Below, one piece after another: positions 1-10,500 of a stretch of DNA of 64,000 bases. Made by a program: the position numbers and the translations under genes. The stretch comes from Rhea pennata (taxonomy: Eukaryota; Chordata; Aves; Rheiformes; Rheidae): positions 15,902,899-15,966,898 of the forward strand of contig NC_084678.1 in NCBI RefSeq assembly GCF_028389875.1, written 5' to 3'. Numbering within the stretch: position 1 is the stretch's first letter; the number at the start of each line of letters is the position of its first letter. The notes beneath the pieces are model-generated. The model made no database searches and was not told where the DNA came from. It was given only the letters and a program-made list of their open reading frames with translations.

Positions 1-871
1 CTTGCAAGCACTAGGTAGCCCTTTCGGACTGATCAGTGGGCTGATTAAGAAATTAATCGGTAGAATACGCCTGCCAGTTCTGAAGAAGGGCAACTGTTAG
101 AGGCTTATTACAGTAGTAGGGAAAGATGATTTCACATGAAGCATTTTCAAACCCTACTGTCCTTGTCAATATGATTCTTTTACACAAATCATTTTGTGAT
201 GTAGACTGTGGACTTGCATTTTTGTAAGTTTGCCTCTAAAGTAAAATGCCCTTATGCATCCTTTTTTTGGGATTGTTAGGAGTATCTGAATTTCATTGTT
301 TTCTCTCCCTGCAAACCTGAAAAAATTACAAAAATCTTCTGTCACAACTGACTCTTGTGTATTGCTTAGAAACAGGGCTAGATTGTTATTAATAGATGAC
401 ATCAGCAGCCTTACAAGACAAAAGAACTGGTAAAAAAACTGGGAATGAAAACACCTCGTTCTATGAGTATTTCCATTAATTAGAAAAAGTAAGGGTAGAG
501 GAGGTTGGTTTTCTCAAATATTAAGCTGCAAGTATTAGCAAGGGGCCAATGTTCCAGGTTATTGTTGATTGAAACATTGCTTCTGCTTGCAGTGGAAGGT
601 CAGACTTTGCTTGGGCTCTGGACATTTCCCACAACCTGTGGCCATGCACATCTGGTTTTAGATTTATTTTCCTTTAATGTTTTCTGCCGCACTGTACTGT
701 ACATGCTTTCAGCTCATTCTGCTTGTTTGAATCAAAGCTTAAGGCTTTATATGTTTTTGGAGATACTGCTAAGAGAATCTTAGCAATATCTCATCTGCAG
801 AGAATGTTGGCTTTAAAAAAAAAATAAAGAAAAAAAAAACTGACTTTTGTTTTTGTTTTACTTTTAAATAG
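1..871 (+). other. ARFGAP1 intron, cut by the window start
   Basis: AT-rich intron. No sequence matching the preceding ARFGAP1 exon was found, so that exon lies upstream of the window. Confidence 0.85.
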
Positions 872-3800
872 GCATCAGAGTTAGGTCAGACATTAAATGA
901 AAATGTTCTCAAACCTGCACAGGAAAAGGTAACTTTGGAACTAGTAAATTATTAAAGAACATGATTATGATTCCTTGGGGAGTGATTGTTTCCTCCCATA
1001 ACTGGCTTGTCAATGCACCCTTCTGTTTTCATATACTAGCATAGTAGCAGAGGGGAAACATCAAATAATTCACTGCTAATATGGTAGCAAAGAAATGTTA
1101 ATTGGGCATATTTTCCCTGAATAATCTTCCCTGTGTTCACAAGTCTTCCCTTTTACACTCTTTCTCTATTAGATATATTCTTTCATAGATACGGTCTTTT
1201 CAGTAATGGAAAAGTGGACAGGATGAAGATGCATCTGAAATGGGCAGAGAAATCAGTCATAAACAAATTTTGAACGTAATACTCAAAGACATTGCTAAAA
1301 AAAAGTGTTTCCCCCATCTGCCTGCCAGTACTCCTAGTTCAGCTTAGCCTCTCTGAGCCCCATTAGATTATCTGCTGCTACATGAGGGGCAGTAGAAGAA
1401 GTTGAAGCACTAGTATATGTTTAAGATGAATAGTGACAATTTACTAATACAAATAATATGTTCTTGTAACCTTTAGAATTCTTTTAAAATCTTACGGTAG
1501 TTCCTTAATATCAAGGTTTTCATGCAGTCATAAGCAAAGTATCCTCTAAAGCAACATTCTGATTAGTCATTCTAATTGCTGTGTTATTTCTAGGAAACTG
1601 AAATAGTCTGAAGTATTTTTTTAGTTTTTTTTTTTTTTTTTGGTCTTCCTTTTACAATTGTTAATGACCTCAAACACGTAGCTAATAGCACTTTCAACAG
1701 TGCTCGGTGGAAAGTGCACATTATATTAATTTGGATAAATACTTCTTGGTGGTTGGCATGTAAAAAAAAAAAAAAAAAAAAAGTAAAGCAGTTGATCCTC
1801 CTAAGTGACTAATCACAGTTGATTCTACCTATTTTAGAAAAAGATTCTCCATAGTGTCAAATGTTACCTTCTCGTTTCATATATTTAAACACATGCGCAC
1901 ACATGTGTACATACTGTTACATCTTACTCATTTGGCATGGATTTGTTCTGTGCTTCCAGAATTTTGGATCAACTCCAAGATTTTGATGATGCCTTTTCTG
2001 AGAATGTGGTAATCTAATTACCTACATATCTTTTCCAAAACATTATTTTTAATAAAGCAGACTAATTCTTTTCATGAGAGAAGCAATGCCATCACTTTGG
2101 GATATTGAGTAATTTTCAATCTGAAAAGTATGGTTTAAGTACATCAGAAAATAATTTCCTTTGCATTACCTTTGTTAATTCAGCTTTCTTTACATAGCAT
2201 CTCAAATCACAGTGGAAAAGTCTAATTGGTTTCCTATTCCCTAGAATTATCCATGGTTTATTTTAGACTCTTTAGATATATTATTTTTAGGGTGCATTTT
2301 CTTGAGCTGACTTACATTTTGTAGGACTATTTAATGAGAAATGTACTCTACTTAAAGAGTATTTCCCTCTAGGATGTTGTGCTGTTAGTTCTACATAAAT
2401 GTTACATTCTGAAGTATGTATTCAGTGATGGCCTGGCACATGTGATAATGTCACTTGCTTTGCAATGGCTGTAATTTATTAGTTGGTGAAGGACACCAAA
2501 TTTCAAGGTCTTTTTAATATTTATGTAAGCATGTATAAAAGATAGTAAGATCTGGTAAGTTTTCAATTTTGCTTTTTTTTTTTTAACCTCCCCAAAACAT
2601 TTTTTAATGTAGTAAAACATATTCTTTATAAAAGCCAAGTTTTTTTTTTTTTTTAAGAGCTGATGTCTTTAGTTTTAATGCTTAGTGTTAATATAATGAT
2701 GCCTTCCGCAGACTGTGTATTTCAGTAGAAAATTCCCGTGAACTTCAGAGTACTGGTTCACTCCATTAGAGATCCATGTACTATATGGATTTTATTTTGG
2801 TAACCTTGTTACTTTGAATTAAATAAATTAAATATATTTGGATTCACTTTGGGTTTTTCACTTTTTATTCTTAGCTGTTATCATAAATAAGATTGTTTTA
2901 AGCTGCCACAATATCTTTAGCTCTTACCATAACTAAGCTTATTTTAAGGTATTACAATACTTCTTTTTATGATTAATTACTAATACTTTGATTCATGTAG
3001 GTGAAAGAGGGAAAAATATTTGAGGAGGTCACCGTGGGGGTATCACAGTTGGCTAGCAAGGTATGAAGTGGCCTGCTTGCCTTTGAGGAGGCAAATACCA
3101 AGCCAGTCTCCATATTCTTATCAAGTGTTTTTAGTGAAATAAAACCCCAAAGCAGCTTTAGTCTCTGCTTGTGTTGAACGTAGTTAAGTTTTGACAAAGT
3201 AGTTTTCAATGTACAGTACTTGTGCTGTGGTATTGAAAAACTCTATACAGGTATGATACAATTTCACAATGGCTACACTGACGGCGTCCCAAACGCGAAA
3301 GAGAAATACCTGCTAGAGAATATGGAGACAGCTTGCATTACATCTGTACTGTTAAACTTACTAATGTATTGCACCTTTTTTCCTTTGTTTTTCTTTTGCT
3401 TTCGTTGCTTGGTAATGTGGTAAGTGCTCTCTACAGCTGTGAAGTCTAGAGTGCTGCAGAGTTGTAATGCCTGTTTTGAGTAACTTCTGTGGTATTACAT
3501 GGGAGAGTCTGTCTTTCTAGCACAGTGAAAGTTGGCAGGGGAAGCCATATCATGTACCCACTTAATGTCTTAAATGTTGCAAATATTTGAATAAAGTAAG
3601 TTCTTACAATATTTTTTTTGCTTAAAGCCTGACAACTTGAAGTCTGAATTCTGGGACCCATCCTTAGTATCTGTGACTTAAAATAGTGACTTCTGTTGAT
3701 GTCGCTTCAGAATTCTTGTTTCTAATACAACACCAATCTAACATACCCCTAAAAGGATTCCTCTAGCAGTCATATTTATTCTAGAACTTAGCTTTTGACC

Positions 3801-6230
3801 TGTTACATGACCACTGAAATAAAACTAGTGAAAATGGGTGGAAGTAGTTTCGTAAAACAATAGAAGTATAAATACTACTTGGTAACATCAAAACACCAAT
3901 ACTATCATTAATTTGAAACTTGCTTAACATAGTCCCTAAGTTCTTGAAAATTACTATGCTCTAATAATTTAAAAGATCTAGACAAACTTCCTAATCTGAG
4001 TTTTTCTTATTAGTGCACTTTAATTTCTTTTGGCTTACAAAACCATCGTTGAATTGTTTCTCCTGTGTACTGATCAGTGACTGAGACCTCTAAATTTTAC
4101 GGTGCATCCATATAAAACTTGTTAGGAAACACATGACAGTGCAAGTTAGCTTTCAAAGTAGTGAAAGGATACTCTAGTCTGTGGAATTGGAGCTTGCTTG
4201 ATTTCTGAGCGCCTGCTATTATGCACTGAAGTGGGTACATTAAATTGAAACAAGTTCTAAAAATTTAGACGTACTGGATTCTGTTTCTGCGAACTCTGTC
4301 CCACTTTTATAGTAGTGCATAGTAGCTGGGAAGTACTACCGTTATGAATTGCTAATATTTTTGCAGCGTGCAATTTATGTAAGGTGCAGTTCCAGCACTT
4401 TTTGTCAAGAAAGCTTAGGGCAGAATTCAAAGCTCTTACTGACAACAGTAGGTGAAAAAAATGAATTTGACCTACTTTTCACATCTTCCAGCAGCATGAT
4501 GCTGTCAAATGTATTTTCATTACATCAACCTTGTAACTCCTCATCAAAAATATTAATACCTGATGAGTGAAATATTTTGATGAAATATGTTATCTTCATT
4601 TGAACAAGTGGAGGAATGTGTTGTGTTTTTTGCTATTTAGACTGTTAGAGCAGATGTTGGTTCTGTATATATGAATGGTATGTCCTTTTTCTCTAGGTTC
4701 AGGGAGTTGGAAGTAAGGGATGGCGAGATGTCACCACTTTCTTTTCTGGTAAACCAGATGATAATTCTGAAAGGTATATATATATTTTTTGTTATTGGCT
4801 TCTGTGTCCCTTTAAACACATAGTTTCATCTCCTGTATGTTCCGTTTAATATAGTTGTAGCAGATAATTTTTAAATATGAAGAAATGATTCTGTCTATTA
4901 GGAAAACTTTGATAGCAGTGCTTCTGTATGTAGTACAGGGGCACACAAAGCTTAGCTAGGTATTAGAGTTTGTTTATGCCAGTTGTTAAACCGAGAGCAA
5001 GTAGTGCACTGCACCTAGGTTTTAAATTCATGCCAAAAGCCCCTTCCTTCATATTTTAGAATGTGTCCAAAGTCTGTGTTTTGGAATATATGCCATTCTG
5101 ACCAATACCTCTAGTCTTTCTGCCTTTATCCTTAGTTTCTGTTTGAACAAAGGACAACAGCATTATCACTTTCTCTGTTTATAGTCATTTATGTCATAAC
5201 TGATTTCCCCCCCCCCCTTTTTTTTTCTTTTTCTCTATAAAAGACCAGCTGAAGGAGACAGCTACCAGAACAGTGGAGGGGAGGGCTACCAGAACAATGC
5301 TGTAGATCAAAGCTTCTGGGAGACCTTTGGCAACTCGGACCCACCAAAAGCTCATAAATCTCCAAGCAGTGAGAGTTGGACGTATGTGGACAATTCCACA
5401 GAGAAGAAGAGCTCCGATAGCTGGGATGTATGGGGTTCAGGAACAGTCTCCAACAACAAGAACAGTAACAGCGACAGCTGGGAAAACTGGGAGACTAACT
5501 GGGAAAATGCAGGAGGGGAGAGCAAGACCAAAAAACCTCCTAAGGCAACAAAAAAGGCTTCTTCAGCTGATGATGGGTGGGATAACCAAAACTGGTAGAA
5601 CTCTGTTAACCCTGTTTTGCACAGCTAGGGAAGGGTGGCTATGCTGGCTGATTGAGGGGAGACAGATTCACACACAATTGGATTATCTTGGTTGACTTTA
5701 CTGATCTGTTATTTTTGTGCTGCCTTCCCATTCATTCTCCTTTCTTCTTTCCAAGTTTAGGAAAAAATTAGTGTCGGAATCTTGTTATTACATAAAGATG
5801 ACTCCCATTTTTAAGGATAATGATAAATATAATCTCCTTGCACTATTGAAGCTGAGTACAGTAACTTTCCTAACAGGGGTGTTTACAGGAAAAAAAAAAA
5901 AAAAAAAAGTGCAAGCACATTTTCATGGCACAACCTTGCATGTGTAGTTTTATAGGTCTTCATCCAGTCTCCATATAACTTGAGATGACCTGAATAGTTT
6001 AATACAAACAAAGGGGAATGTGTATCTTAAAAAGATAGCCATTAAATAGGCAAATTGCAGTTGCATCGTTTTAGATCAAATGCCTTATAGATTGCTGGGA
6101 CCACATTAAGTCTGGCAGTTCAAAACGGTCTTTAAGATGCTTTTTATTGGATATGTGTTTTTAAACTTTGAGGTGTGAAGACTTTTAAAACTTCTCCCCT
6201 AGAATTAATAAAGAATCTAGAACTAGACAG
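1..6230 (+). CDS. ARFGAP1: ARFGAP1, ADP-ribosylation factor GTPase-activating protein 1 (3' part of gene: last four coding exons)
   Basis: The coding exons visible are 872-928, 3001-3060, 4697-4773 and 5244-5598 (stop TAG 5596-5598), giving the C-terminal 182 residues. All introns are GT-AG and the phases join without a break. The family stimulates GTP hydrolysis on Arf1 at Golgi membranes during COPI coat cycling. The zinc-finger GAP domain and first ALPS helix lie upstream of the window. What remains is the second lipid-packing-sensor region (SQLASKVQGVGSKGW, a Ser/Thr/Gly-rich amphipathic stretch) and a Trp-rich tail with a WETF motif, ending in DDGWDNQNW, which is the hallmark of ARFGAP1. 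Tail motifs of the WxxF type bind the AP-2 adaptor in mammals. The next gene on the same strand starts about 17 kb downstream. Identification is from remembered mammalian protein sequence and is very secure. Confidence 0.96.
872..928 (+). CDS. ARFGAP1: ARFGAP1 coding exon (19 codons)
   Basis: The exon follows a TTTTAAATAG acceptor and ends before GTAACT; it is phase 0 on both sides. It encodes a segment beginning ASELGQTLNENVLKP, matching the region just before the second ALPS helix in mammalian ARFGAP1. Because it is symmetric it could be skipped without a frameshift. Confidence 0.95.
929..3000 (+). other. ARFGAP1 intron
   Basis: AT-rich intron. It holds a 17-T run (1625-1641) and a 21-A run (1762-1782) about 120 bp apart in opposite orientation, which could pair as a long A/T hairpin. 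A short acceptor/donor-flanked segment at 1960-2008 was considered as an alternative exon and rejected because of phase. Confidence 0.85.
3001..3060 (+). CDS. ARFGAP1: ARFGAP1 coding exon (20 codons, start of second ALPS helix)
   Basis: The acceptor is TTCATGTAG and the donor GTATGA; it is phase 0 on both sides. It encodes VKEGKIFEEVTVGVSQLASK, the first half of the second amphipathic lipid-packing sensor. The polar face is made of Ser/Thr/Gly rather than charged residues, as expected for a helix that senses membrane curvature. Confidence 0.95.
3061..4696 (+). other. ARFGAP1 intron
   Basis: Intron with no repeat that I recognise. A small CpG-rich patch (about 3282-3300) stands out in otherwise AT-rich DNA. 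No exon with a compatible phase could be built from it. Confidence 0.8.
4697..4773 (+). CDS. ARFGAP1: ARFGAP1 coding exon (second ALPS helix, C-terminal half)
   Basis: The acceptor is TTTTTCTCTAG and the donor GTATAT. It encodes VQGVGSKGWRDVTTFFSGK followed by an acidic turn, and ends in phase 2 (AG of an Arg codon). The peptide is nearly identical to mammalian ARFGAP1. The phase-2 end constrains which downstream exons can be joined in frame. Confidence 0.96.
5244..5598 (+). CDS. ARFGAP1: ARFGAP1 terminal coding exon (Trp-rich tail)
   Basis: The exon starts after a long pyrimidine tract (poly-C then poly-T, from about 5210) and runs open to TAG at 5596-5598. It encodes about 118 residues rich in Asn, Ser, Gly and Trp: SFWETFG, DSWDVWG, DSWENWETNWENAG and a final DDGWDNQNW. 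The first three bases of intron pairing restore an Arg codon. Compared with the mouse tail as I recall it, there is an extra Trp repeat before the Lys-rich linker. Confidence 0.96.
5599..6230 (+). other. ARFGAP1: ARFGAP1 3' untranslated region (to first candidate poly(A) site)
   Basis: The sequence after the stop codon has no coding signal. An AATAAA at 6207-6212 is the first canonical poly(A) signal, which would give a 3' UTR of about 630 nt. A genomic A tract at 5890-5908 could cause internal priming in cDNA. Later AATAAA hexamers at 8405-8410 and 9879-9884 leave room for longer 3' ends, so the end point is an inference. Confidence 0.5.
6207..6212 (+). terminator. Candidate polyadenylation signal of ARFGAP1
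   Basis: Canonical AATAAA about 610 nt after the stop codon. It is the first perfect hexamer in the 3' UTR. Use is inferred and not shown. Confidence 0.45.
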
Positions 6231-7530
6231 TTACTTGTATACACTTATTGTTTTGACAGTGTGAGCTATCAAGGGATATTTAGAATGGCTCTGCTTGTCC
6301 TTCTTACTCGTTTGGTTAAAAGTTTACACAGTGCAGCTTTCCTACACATATAATGCAAAGCTGTGATATTCTCCTTCCTTTTCTGTACTTCTCCCCTGAT
6401 TTGAATATTGGTAGAGTCTCTTTTCTCTGTCAAATTTTCTTCCTTCTACTCTTCTATTTTATCTATTCTGATAAAAAAAAATTGCATCTTTTCTGCTGCT
6501 TATGGCCTTTTGGATGTTTATTTGGCAACTTGGCAATGAAACGAACTTATTAGAAAAATACAGTTAGATGAAATAGGTGGAAAATGTGAGAACATCGAGG
6601 AGCAAGGCTGGCAGCAAGCCCATTTCCAGATAAGTAAATGTCTGGATTTAATAGTCAAATTTAAATTAAGCAGATGTTTTCTAAATTAATCATTAATTTG
6701 TCCACTATATCTCTGTTTCTGTTATGTCTTTCTCCAGATTTTCTTCCTGGATCTTATTAAAAGGAACATACTTTTGGAAACTTTTAGAAACTTCTTGTCA
6801 GCATTAAGGAATGAAATGAGATTCAGTCATGTTGCAATTTTGACCCCACAAACTGGTTTGCATGACATACACCATAACTTTTGTAGAAATATTTGGACTT
6901 CCTCCTTTATCAGCAAAGATGTCTTATGTATGCTTACTAGTTCTGTTTTGGGGAGTGGGTTATGAGCTGATTATTTTCAGATATATTTGAAAACTAAATC
7001 ATGATGTCTTTATGTAGTCTACTTTGGTACCAGTATGGAGTTCTCTACTGTGGACACTGTAGATCTTAGAACCTGTCCAGAAAACCGTTTATTTAACTGT
7101 TCAAGCAAATGATCAGCTCCAGTTGTCAGTTATCTCAAATAATGCTTCATTTCTTTGCCTCTTCACAGAGGTTTTCAAGTTTATAGTAATAGTCAAAAGT
7201 CAAGAGGCCATGTAATTGTATTTAGCAGCCAAAAAAGAAAAAGAAGGGGAAGGGGGAGGTAAATTATGAAATAAGTAGTTTTTAAAGTAGCAGTTTTTAA
7301 AGAGTTGTAGTCCAAGTAAGAACATCTCTATTTATATACCTGAATTCTGATCTTGCAGACCCACTGCTGTATTTCTATTCATATGATCTTTCAGATGGTC
7401 AAAAAAATTTTCTAGCCTTCTCTAGCCCTCTACAGCAAAACGTAGGTTTTTTTTTTGTTTTTGTTTTTGTTTTTTTTTCCCTCCTTCTCCTTATAAAATG
7501 ATCTCTGAATCTAATGCAGCTGCTGGAGCC

Positions 7531-7580
7531 AGTACTGCTCGTGACCCAAGCACCACAGTACTGCTCGTGACCCAAGCACC
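7531..7580. repeat. 26-bp tandem duplication (about 1.9 copies)
   Basis: The unit AGTACTGCTCGTGACCCAAG plus CACCAC occurs at 7531-7556 and again, without any mismatch, at 7557-7580 (24 bp of the unit). Perfect identity suggests a recent slippage or copying event. Confidence 0.9.
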
Positions 7581-10500
7581 AGTCTAGGCTGAGCCATGCC
7601 AGATGCGCAAAGCATCCTTGCTGACATGATGAACCTACAGAAGAGACAGAGGCAGGAGAGATCTAAGTTTTCAAGGCAACCTGTGCTACTCTTGGAAAAG
7701 AGGTTTACAGCCTGACCATAAAACAAGAATTTTGTTCTATGTTTTCTTCTGTTCCAGAGATACTTTTGTCATAGCTTAATTGCATGTCACACATGTAACT
7801 TTGTATTTCTATGCATACACTTTTGTTGCCTTATTCTTGTAGTTTGTCTGCTGCCCAGTACGAAACTGTAATGCATGTACTTTGAAGGCCATGCTGTGTA
7901 ATTTATGTGAACTGGCACTGCCAAGTCCTTGACTGACAGTTAATCTTTGTGGAGTGTTGCAGTAGTGGTGACAGCGTGATGCATCTAACCGGTTGTATTG
8001 TCTGACTGCTCATGTCTGTCTGAGGTGAGGTGAAGCTGATTCAGCTTCCTGTGTACAAATTTATTACAGTTTCTCTTTCATAAACCTCCTGCAATAGCTT
8101 GTAGAAGGATGAGCTTTATTTCAATCCATTCAATCAACAGTACTGTGATGTGTATGAATATGTTCTCCTCGGTTGTGTGTGTTGCCTAGGAGAAAACTGG
8201 TATCAGTTGCAGCTACAAATGGCATAAGCCATTTGTTTATTTGTCGAGTGTCGTTTTGTTTTGTTTTGTTTTGAAATTTTGTTCAGAATTAAACAACCAG
8301 AGTCCTACTAAGGCAAAGCTTTGGAATATTGATTTTCTTTTTTTTTTTCCTTCCAGTTGAGTAGATAGTGACAGAGAAGTTGCCTTTTCTACATAATGCT
8401 GTAGAATAAAAAGCTAGGCTACAACTTCTAGAACAGAAAGGTGTTAGTGGAAAATACTAAAAGACAATATAAAGAGCTGGCAGAAATCAAAGCTACAGTG
8501 ACAAAACTAACATGCTGACTGGTCTCAGTTTAACAGATGAATCAAAATTTTTTTACTTGTTTGAATCTGAATAATTTACCATGTCTTCCAGAGGAGATGA
8601 TGGAATGAGGGCATTTTCTGTTGCAAAGGCTCTGTTTTGATTTACTCTTTCAAAGAGGAGGTGACTAGGAATTTTCTGCTTTGGAAAGCAGTTTGGTAGA
8701 AGGCATACAATCAAGTTGGATGTGTGGAGGGAATATTTGGGAGTCAATTTTCATTATGAACTGGACTTCTTTAAAACCTCTCCTGTCCTTTCTTTTTTTG
8801 GCTCAATTGTGAGCACTGTTGATAGGTACTGATTATAGTTTGGCAGAGCTGAGGCTGCCTCCCTAAAGATATGGCTTGGTGGTGGATTTGAGTCAGCGTC
8901 TGGTGGCTCTAATGTCCCTATACTTCACTTGTATGGACGATGAATAGGGTTCCACTTTCCATTCAATCCTGCATCTTTCATGGACACTTTTAAAGGTCAT
9001 ACAAGCAGGTCAGATTGTTGGGAGAAAGGGCTGTAGGTGAGATGACACCTGGTATTTGGCAATGACAATTGGACATTGTAACATTTGTTTCAAATTTCAT
9101 AGTGTTTCAAACTTTATTTTATTCCTTTGTATGGCTTCAACTTTAGAAGATACCGAGCAGCTGGATTCCTGCCAATGATCTGAAATCAGAGAAATTTCAA
9201 GACATTCAAATTAAGTGCCACTTGCAAAGGACAGAAGGTCTTGGTTAGTGTTCCCAAGCCAGGAACAGAGCCTAATTCTAGGAGTTGGGGGTTATTTTAA
9301 AATATTTCATTTTTGTCTTGGAGCCTGTTAATAACTATTACATTTCAAGAAGTGTTTGGACAACTCTCTCTCATGGTTGAGATTTCAAGGATAATGCTGC
9401 TGCTTTTATTTTTTTAGTCCAAACTATGTAACATTCCGTGGGTTCATAATGTATTTATCAGTGTAATAGTCTGTGCAATAATTTAACAAGTATAGGTAAA
9501 GCCTTTGTTATTTAATCCAGGATATATATTTAAAGATACAGTGGTGGTCTTTGAGAATAGCAGTCAACCACAGTATTTCAGTTTTTACCTTGCTTTGACA
9601 ATTAAATTCCAGTAACCATGTCAAGGAGGCAGTTATTTAAACAGAAATCAAGAAACACTGTAATGGCTGTTAGAACTTTACAGTAATGACTTAGAGTGAC
9701 CTCTTAAAACCCTTTTTAATTTTCATGCCAGTAGTCAGTGTGGAGTACTGTATCTTTAATTTTCCTGATGTGTTTTATGTGAAATTCACAGGAATGGCAA
9801 TTTCAGTGAGTGCTCTTCATTGTTCTGTAGAGTGGTACCGACCTTGAATGGCAGTGTCATCTCTTAAAAGAGCATTGAAATAAAGCAAAGAGATACAGAG
9901 CAGAATTGTGTTTAGCTGTTTTTCAAGAAACTTCAGTTAATTTTAAAAACTAGGAAAAATAATCAATTTGCATCAGTCTAACTTGCCTAGAATGAGACAG
10001 TGTGGCTTAACATGACCTTTGGTTGGAGGGATGGCTAGAACTGGCTCCATTGGTTCAGTGGAACTGGTCTCTCTAAGAAATGAAGTAGCTTAGTTCTCAG
10101 TATAGTTGGATCATAGAATAAGTCAAATGGGATGCTTCATTGTTAAGAAAGTAGGAAAGTATCACTACAGTATCAATGTGAAAATTGTCATCCTGGAGAG
10201 TAACTGACATATTGATCGTTAACATAACATTGCAGGGCAGTCGAACAGTATAAATATATGTCCTGATGTCGTACACATTCTTCACTGGAGATCAGGGGTT
10301 ATGTTGTGAACTCTTCTCTGCCAGTGATGAAGGAGAAGGGAAGCTGCCAGTGTTGATGACAGAACTGAGAGCAGGTATTTTGTCTTTCCATTTCATAGTC
10401 TAACTTTAAATACCAGTTAAAGATTTATTTAGATTAGGAACAGTTTAAGACAATATTGGTTGCCCCTTTATTTAAACTAAACAATAAAACAGAAATCAGG

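Noticed and set aside
1960-2008. Acceptor/donor-flanked 49-bp segment in the ARFGAP1 intron reading ILDQLQDFDDAFSENV in one frame (DxF adaptor-like motif)
   Set aside because: The flanking ARFGAP1 exons are phase 0; in that phase the segment hits TGA after eight codons, and no acceptor gives the attractive frame.
3220-3423. Open frame with a CpG-rich core and a strong GTAAGT-type donor near its end
   Set aside because: The only acceptor that opens the frame needs a phase-1 upstream exon, which ARFGAP1 does not have here; the C-terminal half is low-complexity Phe-rich.
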